A stretch of DNA of 64,000 bases from an uncultured Clostridia bacterium (GTDB lineage: Bacteria; Bacillota; Clostridia; Christensenellales; Aristaeellaceae). Shown piece by piece: positions 33,713 through 41,545 of the stretch. The first letter of the stretch is position 1; each line of letters begins with the position of its first letter. The notes beneath the pieces are model-generated. The model had not been told where the DNA came from. It worked only from the letters and a program-made list of their open reading frames with translations, and ran no database searches. The DNA lies in the NCBI GenBank assembly GCA_934647165.1, contig CAKUFA010000001.1:1-64000 (forward strand). Reading direction: 5' to 3'. A program made the translations under genes and the position numbers.

Positions 33713-34808
33713 GTGTCCACACCCGCGGTACACGGCTTGTGGCACCTAGCAGCACTTCATAGCTAATGGTGTCTGCCCAGCGAGCAATGTCCTCTGCTGT
33801 GATGCGTTCAGCGCCCATCTCACCCATCAGCACTACACGGTCGCCGGGCTGTACGCCTGAAATGTCAGTCACATCTGCCATCATTTGATCCATGCAGATG
33901 CGCCCCAGTACCTTTGCACGCTTGCCGCCGATGAGTACCTCGGCCTGTCCGCTTGCCGCGCGGTGATAGCCGTCGCCGTAGCCGCAGGCTACCGTGGCTA
34001 CCCGAAGAGGCTTATCTGCCCGGAAAGTACGGCCGTAGCTTACCGTGTCGCCGGGAGCAATCTCCTTTACGTAGGTCACCTCGGTTTCCCAGCTCATGCA
34101 GGGTTTAAGAGGCATATCTGTTTCCACCGGCGGATAGCCATACAGGGAAATGCCGGCACGTACCATATCCATGGCGGCCTCCGGCAGGCGATGGATGGCA
34201 GCGGAATTGGCGCAGTGGCGAAGAACGCCTTCAGGCAGCAGTGCGGTCAGCGCACGGAAACGCTCAAGCTGCTCATAGGTGAAAGCCATATCGTTTCCAT
34301 CTGCGTCCGCAAAGTGGGTGAACGCACCGGTCAGGCGCACATGGGGGCAGGAAGCAAGCGTATCCAGCACAGTGCGAACCTCTTGTGCATTGCGGCAGCC
34401 AATGCGGCTCATGCCGGTGTCCAGCTTCAAATGGACGGATCCGACAGTTCTGAGCGCATCGGCGGCCTTTTCCACCCAGCGGATCATGTCCGCATCACAT
34501 ACGGTCAGCGTCAGATCACAAGCAACGCCTTGCAGGGCGAAGGCAGGCGTTGTGGCGCCAAGCACCAGAATGGGCGCACGTACACCGGCCTGGCGCAGCG
34601 TATCCCCTTCCTCCGTGATGGCAACCGCCAGGTGATCCGCGCCGTTTTGCAGCGCGGTTTCTGCCACGGGTACAAGTCCATGACCATAGGCATCGGCTTT
34701 CACAACAGCCAGAACGTGTGCACTGGCAGGTACTTTGCTGCGAATCATGCGCATATTGCGCCCAACCTGTCCAAGATCAATGCGGCGAAGGTTTTTTCTT
34801 GCTTGCAT
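33705..34808 (-). CDS. alr: alanine racemase
   Basis: The 367-residue PLP enzyme makes D-alanine for peptidoglycan. The PLP lysine is in VVKADAYGHG near residue 38, the catalytic Tyr region is ISLYGYPP with the second-subunit Tyr in VSYGRTF, and GRICMDQMM is typical. The start at ATG 34808 is chosen because AGAAGG lies 8 bases before it and gives the normal family length; the frame is open upstream to 34949 and ATG 34826 is an alternative. It heads the run alr, cyclo-ligase, membrane protein, rsmD, coaD. Confidence 0.96.
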   Translation of the reverse strand: MQARKNLRRIDLGQVGRNMRMIRSKVPASAHVLAVVKADAYGHGLVPVAETALQNGADHLAVAITEEGDTLRQAGVRAPILVLGATTPAFALQGVACDLTLTVCDADMIRWVEKAADALRTVGSVHLKLDTGMSRIGCRNAQEVRTVLDTLASCPHVRLTGAFTHFADADGNDMAFTYEQLERFRALTALLPEGVLRHCANSAAIHRLPEAAMDMVRAGISLYGYPPVETDMPLKPCMSWETEVTYVKEIAPGDTVSYGRTFRADKPLRVATVACGYGDGYHRAASGQAEVLIGGKRAKVLGRICMDQMMADVTDISGVQPGDRVVLMGEMGAERITAEDIARWADTISYEVLLGATSRVPRVWTHD

Positions 34809-34962
34809 AGTCAGCGCCTTCTTCATTTCACAGCGATCGGCTGCGGATAAAATATTCCATATTATTGTACCACATCTTTCCCAAAGTGAAAACCCTCCAT
34901 TTTTGCATACTGTTCCAAACTGGTAAAAAGAAAGAACATTCCCGTGCATCTGCGGAACTTAA

Positions 34963-35010
34963 GAAAAAACAAGAGGGAAGGCAACGCTTCTCAGCATACC
35001 TTCCCTCTTG
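34963..35010 (-). terminator. intrinsic terminator of serS
   Basis: CAAGAGGGAAGG (34970-34981) pairs with CCTTCCCTCTTG (34999-35010), a 12-bp stem, followed on the minus strand by TTTTTT (34969-34964). Confidence 0.92.
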
Positions 35011-35023
35011 AATGCCAGAAAAA

Positions 35024-36304
35024 TTATCCGATGTATTCCTTGCCGCCCATGTACATGCGCAGGGGAGCGGGGATTGCAATGCGTCCATCGGCCTGCAGGT
35101 TGTTCTCCAGGAACGCAATCAGCATCCGGGGCGGCGCAACCACCGTGTTGTTCAGTGTGTGGGCGAAATACTTGTTGCCGTCCGCACCCTTGACGCGGAT
35201 TTGCAGCCGCCGTGCCTGCGCATCGCCCAGGTTGGAGCAGCTGCCCACCTCAAAGTACTTCTTCTGGCGGGGGCTCCAGGCTTCCACATCCAGGCTTTTC
35301 ACCTTCAGGTCAGCCAGGTCGCCGGAGCAGCATTCCAGCGTGCGCACCGGAATATCCATGGAGCGGAAGAAGTCCACCGTGTTCTGCCACAGTTTCTTGA
35401 ACCATGCCATGGAATCCTCGGGCTTGCAGACCACAATCATTTCCTGCTTTTCGAACTGGTGGATGCGGTATACACCACGTTCCTCAATACCATGGGCACC
35501 CACTTCCTTGCGGAAGCAGGGAGAGTAGCTGGTCAGCGTGCGGGGAAGGGTGTCCTCATCCAGGATGGTGTCGATGAACTTACCGATCATGGAATGCTCG
35601 CTGGTGCCGATCAGATACAGATCCTCACCCTCAATTTTGTACATCATGTTTTCCATTTCGGCAAAGGACATCACGCCCGTCACCACGTTGCCATGGATCA
35701 TGAACGGCGGCACGCAGTAGGTAAAGCCGCGGTCGATCATGAAATCCCGCGCATAGCTCAAAATGGCGGAATGCAGCCGGGCAATATCGCCCATCAGATA
35801 ATAGAAACCATTGCCGCTGGTCTTGCGGGCACTGTCCAGGTCAATGCCGTTCAGCCGTTCCATGATGTCCACATGATAGGGAACCTCAAAATCCGGCACT
35901 TTCGGTTCGCCAAAGCGCTCCAGCTCCACATTCTGGCTGTCGTCCTTGCCAATCGGCACGCTGTCGTCAATGATGTTGGGAATCACCAGCATGCGCTTGC
36001 GGATTTCCGCCTGCAATTCGTCTTCTTTCTTTTCCAGGGCGGCCAGATCGTCCGCCAGGGCGGCTACCTGAGCCTTCACGGCTTCGGCCTCTTCCTTTTG
36101 TCCCTTGGCCATCATGCCGCCAATCTGTTTGGAAAGAGTTTTGCGCTGGTTGCGCAGGCTGTCGGCCTGCTGGCGCGCCTCACGGTACTGTTTGTCGAAG
36201 GCGACAACTTCGTCTACCATCGGCAGCTTCTGATCCTGAAATTTCTTGCGGATGTTTTCCTTGACCTTTTCGGGGTCGTTGCGGAGCAGGTTGATGTCCA
36301 GCAT
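35024..36304 (-). CDS. serS: seryl-tRNA synthetase
   Basis: The 426-residue class II synthetase charges tRNA-Ser. It begins MLDINLLRNDPEKVKENIRK, has the long N-terminal coiled-coil arm (about 30-100) that grips the tRNA, then class II motif 2 (CFRKEVGAHGIEERGVYRIH) and motif 3 (GNKYFAHTLNNTVVAPPRML with the final Arg). The length is normal. AAGGAGGAAG precedes the ATG. Expression is controlled by the T-box leader at 36325-36552 and the gene is closed by a strong terminator, so it is monocistronic. Confidence 0.97.
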   Translation of the reverse strand: MLDINLLRNDPEKVKENIRKKFQDQKLPMVDEVVAFDKQYREARQQADSLRNQRKTLSKQIGGMMAKGQKEEAEAVKAQVAALADDLAALEKKEDELQAEIRKRMLVIPNIIDDSVPIGKDDSQNVELERFGEPKVPDFEVPYHVDIMERLNGIDLDSARKTSGNGFYYLMGDIARLHSAILSYARDFMIDRGFTYCVPPFMIHGNVVTGVMSFAEMENMMYKIEGEDLYLIGTSEHSMIGKFIDTILDEDTLPRTLTSYSPCFRKEVGAHGIEERGVYRIHQFEKQEMIVVCKPEDSMAWFKKLWQNTVDFFRSMDIPVRTLECCSGDLADLKVKSLDVEAWSPRQKKYFEVGSCSNLGDAQARRLQIRVKGADGNKYFAHTLNNTVVAPPRMLIAFLENNLQADGRIAIPAPLRMYMGGKEYIG

Positions 36305-36324
36305 GTGCTTCTTCCTCCTTGCAA

Positions 36325-36364
36325 ATAAAAGAGCTCCTCATCCCAGCCCGGGACGAGAAGCTCG
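36325..36364 (-). terminator. regulated terminator of the serS T-box
   Basis: On the minus strand GAGCT-CTCGTCCC (36364-36351) pairs with GGGATGAG-AGCTC (36345-36332), then TTTTATTT follows. Confidence 0.85.
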
Positions 36365-36552
36365 CGTTGCCACCCAGTTTGCCGCACCTGTCGGCACGGC
36401 CACTTGCTGCGCTTTCAGGGGCGCACCCCGCAGGCTCGTTGCCTGCGCCCATCCGGGGGTGGAATATTCATCACGTGCAGATGCCTTGCACCAACCGGCA
36501 ACTCTCTTGCTGCGGCGCGATCAATCGTCCCCCGTCCATCGGGCTTATGAAC
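36325..36552 (-). ncRNA. T-box riboswitch upstream of serS
   Basis: On the minus strand the leader shows AGAGAG (36507-36502), a GGTTGGTGC apical region, the motif GATGAA followed by TCC (36463-36461) and A and the closing CCCCCG that pairs with CGGGGG near the 5' end, and the T-box sequence GGGTGGCAACGCG (36375-36363). The GAGCT stem (36332-36364) with a T-run forms the terminator. TCC is read as a serine specifier, fitting serS. The loop has two extra bases between GAA and the specifier compared with the tyrosine T-box, and the canonical AGTA partner is not seen, so the specifier call is less certain than the T-box call. Confidence 0.88.
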
Positions 36553-36558
36553 AAAATG

Positions 36559-36587
36559 ATTATACTTCACGGGAACGAAATTTGCAA
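36559..36587 (-). promoter_or_regulatory. sigma-A promoter of the serS T-box transcript, inside sigF
   Basis: On the minus strand TTGCAA (36587-36582) and TATAAT (36564-36559) are spaced by 17 bases. The promoter overlaps the last codons of sigF (stop 36562-36560). Confidence 0.85.
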
Positions 36588-37303
36588 GACCCATTTTGCG
36601 GCACAGGTGCAGCAGCGCAAATTTGAGAAGGACTGCGCCGTCTTGTGGTTTCACGAGGGTGCTCACCGGCCCACAATTCGCGCAGGGTTGCTTTTAGCGT
36701 TGTTTCTCTTCTGCTTACCTGTACCTGACTTATGCCAAGCCGTTTGGCTGTTTCTGCCTGCGTCCATCCAAGCTGAAACCTGAGCATCAGCAGTTTCCGA
36801 TCCCGTGCGGACAGCCGGTCAAGCAGATCTCGTACCATCAGCCGGGTCATCCAGTCGTCCGGGGCAGGCAGAAGGCTTACCATTCCCGGTACCGTATCCA
36901 TGGATGTTACGCTTATTTCTTCCATGCACATCGCGAGTTCGGATGTGTCCATGCGTAGGGCGGCGGCCAGTTCCTGCATGGTGGGCGCGCGGCCAAGATG
37001 CGCGGCGAGCGTGTTTTCCGCCCGGCGGATACGGCTACGTTTTTCCCGAAGGGTGCGCGGAATGTGCAGGGGAGCGTCGCATCTGCACAGCTGGCGCATT
37101 TCGCCCAGAATCATGGCCGCAGCATAGGTGGAAAAACGCGTGCCGCAGGCCGGGTCAAACCGTGCGATGGCTTTCATTAACCCAACGCAGCCCTGCTGAT
37201 ACAGTTCCTCCTTTTCTTTCACCGGCCAGGGAAAACGGCGCACCATCAGCCGCACAAGCGGCAGGTGGTCTTCTGCCATGGCCTTCATGGCTTCCTGCGT
37301 CAC
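36560..37303 (-). CDS. sigF: RNA polymerase sigma-F factor
   Basis: The 247-residue sigma-70-family factor drives early forespore transcription. Region 2 reads ELYQQGCVGLMKAIARFDP and GTRFSTYAAAMILGEMR, region 3 has RTLREKRSRIRRAENTL and region 4 the helix-turn-helix WTQAETAKRLGISQVQVSRRE. Position as third gene of spoIIAA-spoIIAB-sigF identifies it as SigF. The start is GTG 37303, overlapping the spoIIAB stop (GTGA). The last 20 or so residues (SQICAAAPVPQNG and beyond) look like a non-family extension, partly because the coding end carries the serS promoter. Confidence 0.95.
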   Translation of the reverse strand: MTQEAMKAMAEDHLPLVRLMVRRFPWPVKEKEELYQQGCVGLMKAIARFDPACGTRFSTYAAAMILGEMRQLCRCDAPLHIPRTLREKRSRIRRAENTLAAHLGRAPTMQELAAALRMDTSELAMCMEEISVTSMDTVPGMVSLLPAPDDWMTRLMVRDLLDRLSARDRKLLMLRFQLGWTQAETAKRLGISQVQVSRRETTLKATLRELWAGEHPRETTRRRSPSQICAAAPVPQNGSCKFRSREV

Positions 37304-37740
37304 AGTGAGCCTCCGGCATGGATGCGCTTTCGCATGCGCACACAGGTGCCTTGCCCAGGGGCGGAGGTAACCTCCACATCGTCCATGAAGGTCTGCATCA
37401 CGGCAAACCCCATGCCGCTCCGCTCTTGCTCAGGGTGGGATGTATAGAAGGGCTCCATGGCCTGTGCAATGTCCGGAATGCCCTTGCCTGCATCCTCCAC
37501 CTCCACGTACATTTCTCCTCCGTCCTCCAGCGCTGCGCGAAGGATTACCATTCCTCTTGTGCCTTCATACCCATGCACGATGGCGTTGGTTACCGCCTCG
37601 GATACAGCGGTTTTGATATCTGCAATTTCACTCACGGTGGGGGAGAGCTGCACTGCAAACGCGGCGATGACAACCCGCGCGAAGGATTCATTCTCCGGCA
37701 GGGAAAGGAAGGTTGTTTCCATTTCGTTGCGACGGCTCAT
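37300..37740 (-). CDS. spoIIAB: anti-sigma F factor SpoIIAB
   Basis: A 146-residue serine kinase of the GHKL fold. It binds sigma F and holds it inactive, and phosphorylates SpoIIAA. The N box is EAVTNAIVHGY, the G1 box VEDAGKGIPDI and the G2 box RSGMGFAVMQTFMD. ATG 37740 overlaps the spoIIAA stop (ATGA), and its own stop overlaps the sigF GTG, giving tight stoichiometric coupling as in Bacillus. Confidence 0.96.
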   Translation of the reverse strand: MSRRNEMETTFLSLPENESFARVVIAAFAVQLSPTVSEIADIKTAVSEAVTNAIVHGYEGTRGMVILRAALEDGGEMYVEVEDAGKGIPDIAQAMEPFYTSHPEQERSGMGFAVMQTFMDDVEVTSAPGQGTCVRMRKRIHAGGSL

Positions 37741-38060
37741 TTCAGCGCCTCCTGTTGGTCAAGATTCCGGATAATCCGGCCCATGCCGGACATGGTGAAG
37801 ATGCGCGCCACATGAGGATTCATGTGCTGCACACTGAGGGTGCCGCCGCGCTCCCGCAGCAGGCGATAGCGCCCAAGCACCACGCCGATGCCTGATGAAT
37901 CCATGAAACGGAGCTGAGCAAAATCCAGCACCAGGTGTCGCAGCGTTGGGTCAAGAAGCAGACTGTCCAGCTGCCGGCGCACGCTTTGCGCGCAACAGTG
38001 ATCCAGTTCCCCTTCCATGCGAATGAGAGCTGTGTCCCCCTCGCGGATTGCTTGAAGCAT
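37737..38060 (-). CDS. spoIIAA: anti-sigma F factor antagonist SpoIIAA
   Basis: A 107-residue STAS-domain protein. The phosphorylation motif FMDSSGIGVVLGRY carries the regulatory Ser. When dephosphorylated by SpoIIE it releases sigma F from SpoIIAB in the forespore. ATG 38060 follows AAGGGAGG; an upstream in-frame start adds 14 residues with no site. It is the first gene of the operon, under a sigma-H-like promoter. Confidence 0.95.
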   Translation of the reverse strand: MLQAIREGDTALIRMEGELDHCCAQSVRRQLDSLLLDPTLRHLVLDFAQLRFMDSSGIGVVLGRYRLLRERGGTLSVQHMNPHVARIFTMSGMGRIIRNLDQQEALK

Positions 38061-38093
38061 ATGGATGCCTCCCTTGCTGAAGGATATGAAGTG

Positions 38094-38123
38094 CACTTCC
38101 ATCGTACACAGGGGTTATCCTGC
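38094..38123 (-). promoter_or_regulatory. sigma-H-like promoter of the spoIIA operon
   Basis: On the minus strand GCAGGATAA (38123-38115) fits the sigma-H -35 pattern RNAGGAWWW fully, then a 12-base spacer, then ATGGAAGTG (38102-38094), one core mismatch to RNNGAAT. It lies 34 bases before spoIIAA, and spoIIA operons of Bacillus use sigma-H. Confidence 0.5.
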
Positions 38124-38197
38124 CACGAAAAACGGGAAATTATGCCGAAAAAGCATAATCGTTCGACAAGGAAAAGCCTGCAGGTGCAAAGCGCGTC

Positions 38198-38231
38198 AAA
38201 ACAAAAGAGACCCTGCCGAAACAGAGTCTCT
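38198..38231 (-). terminator. intrinsic terminator of the DMT transporter run
   Basis: AGAGAC-CTG (38206-38215) pairs with CAG-GTCTCT (38222-38231), followed on the minus strand by TTTGTTTT. Confidence 0.75.
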
Positions 38232-38281
38232 CATAAACGCCGGTGAACGATGCTTTTCGTATGCGCATGCTTTTGATAAAA

Positions 38282-38719
38282 TCAGCCGCTGCTGTTCCAT
38301 TTCATCATCACAACGCCCAATGCCATCAGTGCAACGCCGACGGCTTTTTGCCATGTGAAGGGCAGCTTTTCTGCGCCAAACCACCCAAAGGCGTCAATGA
38401 GCGCTGCCACAGCCAGCTGAGCCAGCAGGATGGCTGAAATAGCCAGCGTGGGCGATAAACCGGAGATGGACAGCATCACCGTTACGGTAATGACCGGGGC
38501 AAGGATACCGCCTAGCCATGCATACCATGGCGCGTGCGGAAGCTGCCGGATATCGCCCTTGCCGAAAAAAAACGCAATCAGAAGCGCCAGCACAAACCCT
38601 GTCAGCTGCACATAAGCACTGGTTTCCATCACGCCAACCTTGTCGCCAAGGCGTGTATTCATCACGCCCTGTACGCTCATGGCTGCACCGGCAATCAGCG
38701 CGCATACAAAGCCAAGCAT
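38282..38719 (-). CDS. DMT-family transporter, DUF606 (YdcZ-like)
   Basis: The 145-residue protein has five hydrophobic segments and the single DUF606 unit (MLGFVCALIAGAAMSVQG to the C-terminal GVALMALGVVMMKW). DUF606 proteins are small membrane transporters of the drug/metabolite superfamily with unknown substrates. ATG 38719 is preferred because GGAGGG is six bases before it; ATG 38725 abuts the site. A second, duplicated DUF606 protein is at 45402-46295. It is the last gene of the minus-strand run with relQ-like and two-component genes. Confidence 0.88.
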   Translation of the reverse strand: MLGFVCALIAGAAMSVQGVMNTRLGDKVGVMETSAYVQLTGFVLALLIAFFFGKGDIRQLPHAPWYAWLGGILAPVITVTVMLSISGLSPTLAISAILLAQLAVAALIDAFGWFGAEKLPFTWQKAVGVALMALGVVMMKWNSSG

Positions 38720-38771
38720 CTGCATCCCTCCACGTTGTCCATGGAACGAGGATGCCCGGCACGGGCTGCTT

Positions 38772-39449
38772 TTATTCCTTCTTTTTTTCTGCGTCCAGCA
38801 CATCCACCCGATTGCGGATGGACAGCATCCGCTCGTCCAGGCGGCAGATGTCCAACGCGGTTTGCTGCAACTCATCGGAAATGTCAGCAGGCGTCTCTGA
38901 TAATCCCTTATAGCGCAGGTGATGTTCCAGCGTGGCCCAGAAGTCCATGGCAATGGTGCGGATCTGTACCTCAACGGGCACAAAAATTTTTCCTTCCTGC
39001 AGGAATACGGGAATTTCCACCACAATATGCAAACTGCGATAGCCGTTAGGTTTGGGTTGCTTAATGTAGTCCCGCATCTTCACAACGCGCACGTCGTCCT
39101 GGCTGGTCAAAAGGTTGGCAATGGTGTAAATATCGTCAATGTAGGAGCAGATAACGCGAATGCCGGCGATATCCGTTAGGCTCTCCGTCGCATCCTTCAT
39201 GGTCAGCGGCACGCCCTTGCGCTTGAGCTTTTCCACAATGGACTGCATGGATTTCAGGCGGCTTTGCATGTGGTGGATGGGATTGCGCTTGTGCTTGGAC
39301 TGAAACTCGTCATCCAGGATTTCCAGCTTTGTCTGCACCTCGCGGATGGCGGACTGATAGCGGCACTGGATGGAAAAGTATTGATCGACAAGCGCCTGAA
39401 ACTGTTCGGTCATTTGCGCAAGGCGCTCCTGACGGGAATCACTGGCCAT
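38772..39449 (-). CDS. small alarmone synthetase, (p)ppGpp synthetase (RelQ/YjbM-like)
   Basis: A 225-residue RelA/SpoT synthetase domain without the hydrolase, TGS or ACT parts. Visible motifs are SLTDIAGIRVICSYIDDIY, KPNGYRSLHIVV and VEVQIRTIAMDFWATLEHHLRYK with the catalytic Glu. It makes (p)ppGpp from GTP or GDP and ATP in stress. GAGGAG precedes the ATG, which overlaps the histidine kinase stop by 11 bases, so the gene is coupled to the two-component system. RelQ-type enzymes form tetramers; whether this one does cannot be seen. Confidence 0.94.
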   Translation of the reverse strand: MASDSRQERLAQMTEQFQALVDQYFSIQCRYQSAIREVQTKLEILDDEFQSKHKRNPIHHMQSRLKSMQSIVEKLKRKGVPLTMKDATESLTDIAGIRVICSYIDDIYTIANLLTSQDDVRVVKMRDYIKQPKPNGYRSLHIVVEIPVFLQEGKIFVPVEVQIRTIAMDFWATLEHHLRYKGLSETPADISDELQQTALDICRLDERMLSIRNRVDVLDAEKKKE

Positions 39450-40803
39450 GTTGTTTCTCCTCTCTGTTGGGGCGGTCGGCGGCCTTCAGGGGCAGCCGCA
39501 CGCGGAAGATGCTGCCCTGACCCGGGGTAGAGCGGACGCGGATAACGCCCCCAAGAATATCCGCAATGCGTTTGACAAGGCACAATCCCAATCCAACGCC
39601 CTCGCGGGATCGAGAAGGATCTGCCTGATAAAAACGGTCGAAAATACGGGAAACGGTTTCTTCATCCATGCCGATACCATGGTCGGCCACTTCCACCACT
39701 GCCTCGCCGGCTTCATAAACGCTGATGCAGATGGAGCCGCCGTCGTTAGAAAACTTCACGGCGTTCTGGATGAGATTGATCCATACCTGGCGCAGAAGCT
39801 CCTCATCGGATTCGATGGTCACGGGGCTCAGCTCCAGCTGCCAGTCGATATTGTGGTTTTCCCATGCGGGGGCAAGCTGCACAATCACCTGCCGAACCTG
39901 TTCATCCAGACGGAAGGCGGAAACAGTGGCGGGCACCAGCTGCTCCTCCAGGCTTGCAAGGCGCAGAAGCGTTTGCGACATGCGGCTGAGCCGGTCGCTC
40001 TCCTCGGCAATCATGTTCACATATTCTGTCCGTTCATCCTCCGCCAGTCCGGACATCTGCAAAAGCCGGGCATAGCCCTTGATGGAGGCGATAGGGGTCT
40101 TAAACTCATGGGAAATGCTGCTGATAAAGTCCTTTTGCAGATAAGCGGTGCGGCTGAGCTTTGCTGCCATGGTGTTGAAGGAACGCATCAGTTCGCCCAT
40201 TTCGCCGGGGCGGTCTTCAGGCAGGCGCACGGAAAAGTCGCCCTCGGCCAACTGGCGCGTTGCTCCTGTGAGCATGCTGACCGGTCTTGCGGAAATCTGC
40301 GCGGAAAGCAACGCGAACAATACGAAAATCGCAGTAAAGGTAAAACCGACAAAAACAAAGCGCAGTCCTGCCAGCAAAAAGATGTTGACCCGGCTGGCCG
40401 GCATGATGCGCACCAGCGTTTTGTCGGATAAAAGGACATAGGTCACCGGCAGGTCGGCAAACCCGCTTGTTACACTCAAGGTCAGGTGCTCCTCCAGCTG
40501 GCGGAGCTGCCGCTGGGTAAGCTTGGCGGCTTCCGCGCTGGTTTCTTCCAGCGTAATGTCGGAAGAAGCAGCCATTTGCAGGAGCGTTTCCAGGGGAAGA
40601 TCAGTTTTCTGTTCCAGTTCCAGCAGGGAAATGGCAGCGTCCGATTCGGAGGAGGCAAACTCGTTGCGAACCACAACCCGGCTGATCAGATAAGAGCAGG
40701 CGGAGGAAATCAGCATGGCCACAAGGCTGAAAAGAAGCACAATGCAGATCATCCGTCCGCGAAACGTGTAGGGCTTGGCAAAGGAGCGACGCGTTTTGCT
40801 CAT
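39439..40803 (-). CDS. sensor histidine kinase
   Basis: A 454-residue kinase: membrane segment 1 (MICIVLLFSLVAMLISSACSY), an external loop of about 100 residues, membrane segment 2, HAMP domain, HisKA with the H box SISHEFKTPIASIKGYARLL and HATPase with N (NLIQNAVKFS), G1 (DHGIGMDEE) and G2 (REGVGLGLCLVKRI) boxes. It would phosphorylate the response regulator encoded just upstream. ATG 40803 overlaps the regulator stop (ATGA). The short external loop suits a membrane-stress or antimicrobial sensor. It is followed by the alarmone synthetase gene in the same run. Confidence 0.95.
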   Translation of the reverse strand: MSKTRRSFAKPYTFRGRMICIVLLFSLVAMLISSACSYLISRVVVRNEFASSESDAAISLLELEQKTDLPLETLLQMAASSDITLEETSAEAAKLTQRQLRQLEEHLTLSVTSGFADLPVTYVLLSDKTLVRIMPASRVNIFLLAGLRFVFVGFTFTAIFVLFALLSAQISARPVSMLTGATRQLAEGDFSVRLPEDRPGEMGELMRSFNTMAAKLSRTAYLQKDFISSISHEFKTPIASIKGYARLLQMSGLAEDERTEYVNMIAEESDRLSRMSQTLLRLASLEEQLVPATVSAFRLDEQVRQVIVQLAPAWENHNIDWQLELSPVTIESDEELLRQVWINLIQNAVKFSNDGGSICISVYEAGEAVVEVADHGIGMDEETVSRIFDRFYQADPSRSREGVGLGLCLVKRIADILGGVIRVRSTPGQGSIFRVRLPLKAADRPNREEKQHGQ

Positions 40804-41474
40804 GCGCATTTCTCCGCTTTGTAGCCCAAACCGCGCACTGTCACCAGTGCGAAATCCGGGAATATTTCGCACTTTTCACGCAGCCGCTTAATATGCACAT
40901 CCACCGTGCGCTCATCGCTTTGCGCGTCCATGCCCCAGATTTCATCCATCAGCTGCCGCCGGGTAAAAATCTGCTTCGGGCTGCTGAGCAGCTTGAAAAG
41001 AAGGTAGAATTCTTTTTTCGGCAGCGTGATGGACGTCTCGCCGCGCGTTACGGTGAGGGAATCATAGTCCAGCACGGTTTGCCCCACGGTAAGGCGATGG
41101 CTGGTCATGGCCTGGGAGCGGCGCAGCACGGCGTTCACGTGCAAAAGCAGCTCGTCCAGGTCAAGCGGTTTGGTCAGGTAGTCGTCCGCGCCAGCGGCAA
41201 AGCCGGTGCGTTTGTCCTCAATGGAATCCCGCGCCGTCACCAGAATCACGGGCATCATGGGCCATGCATGGCGGATTTCCTCCGTCAGCTGCCAACCATC
41301 CATCACGGGCATCATCACATCGGCAATCACCAGGTCGGGCAACACGCGCTCCATCACAGCGAGTGCTTCCTCGCCGTTGCCTGCCGTTTGCGTTCTGTAT
41401 CCATTCATGGAAAGGAAAGCGCTCATCATTTTGCGCAGGGGCAGGTCGTCTTCCACCACCAGAATTGTAAACAT
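40800..41474 (-). CDS. response regulator, OmpR/PhoB family
   Basis: A 224-residue regulator: receiver domain (acidic VVEDD, phosphoacceptor Asp in DLVIADVMMPVMDGW, Lys in TKPLDLDEL) and a C-terminal winged helix (RRQLMDEIWGMDAQSDERTVDVHIKRLREK). Together with the kinase at 39439-40803 it forms a two-component system. It follows the MacB-like permease gene by 71 bases, so it may control that efflux set. GGAAAGGGA precedes the ATG. Confidence 0.96.
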   Translation of the reverse strand: MFTILVVEDDLPLRKMMSAFLSMNGYRTQTAGNGEEALAVMERVLPDLVIADVMMPVMDGWQLTEEIRHAWPMMPVILVTARDSIEDKRTGFAAGADDYLTKPLDLDELLLHVNAVLRRSQAMTSHRLTVGQTVLDYDSLTVTRGETSITLPKKEFYLLFKLLSSPKQIFTRRQLMDEIWGMDAQSDERTVDVHIKRLREKCEIFPDFALVTVRGLGYKAEKCA

Positions 41475-41505
41475 GCAGCGTCCCTTTCCTTCATTGTGTC
41501 ATCAT

Positions 41506-41535
41506 GGAGCGCGGCGCTTTCTGCTACCGCGCTCC
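41506..41535 (-). other. stem-loop between permease and response regulator genes
   Basis: GGAGCGCG (41506-41513) pairs with CGCGCTCC (41528-41535). No T-run follows, so it may attenuate or process the transcript rather than end it. Confidence 0.5.
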
Positions 41536-41545
41536 GTTCAGTATA

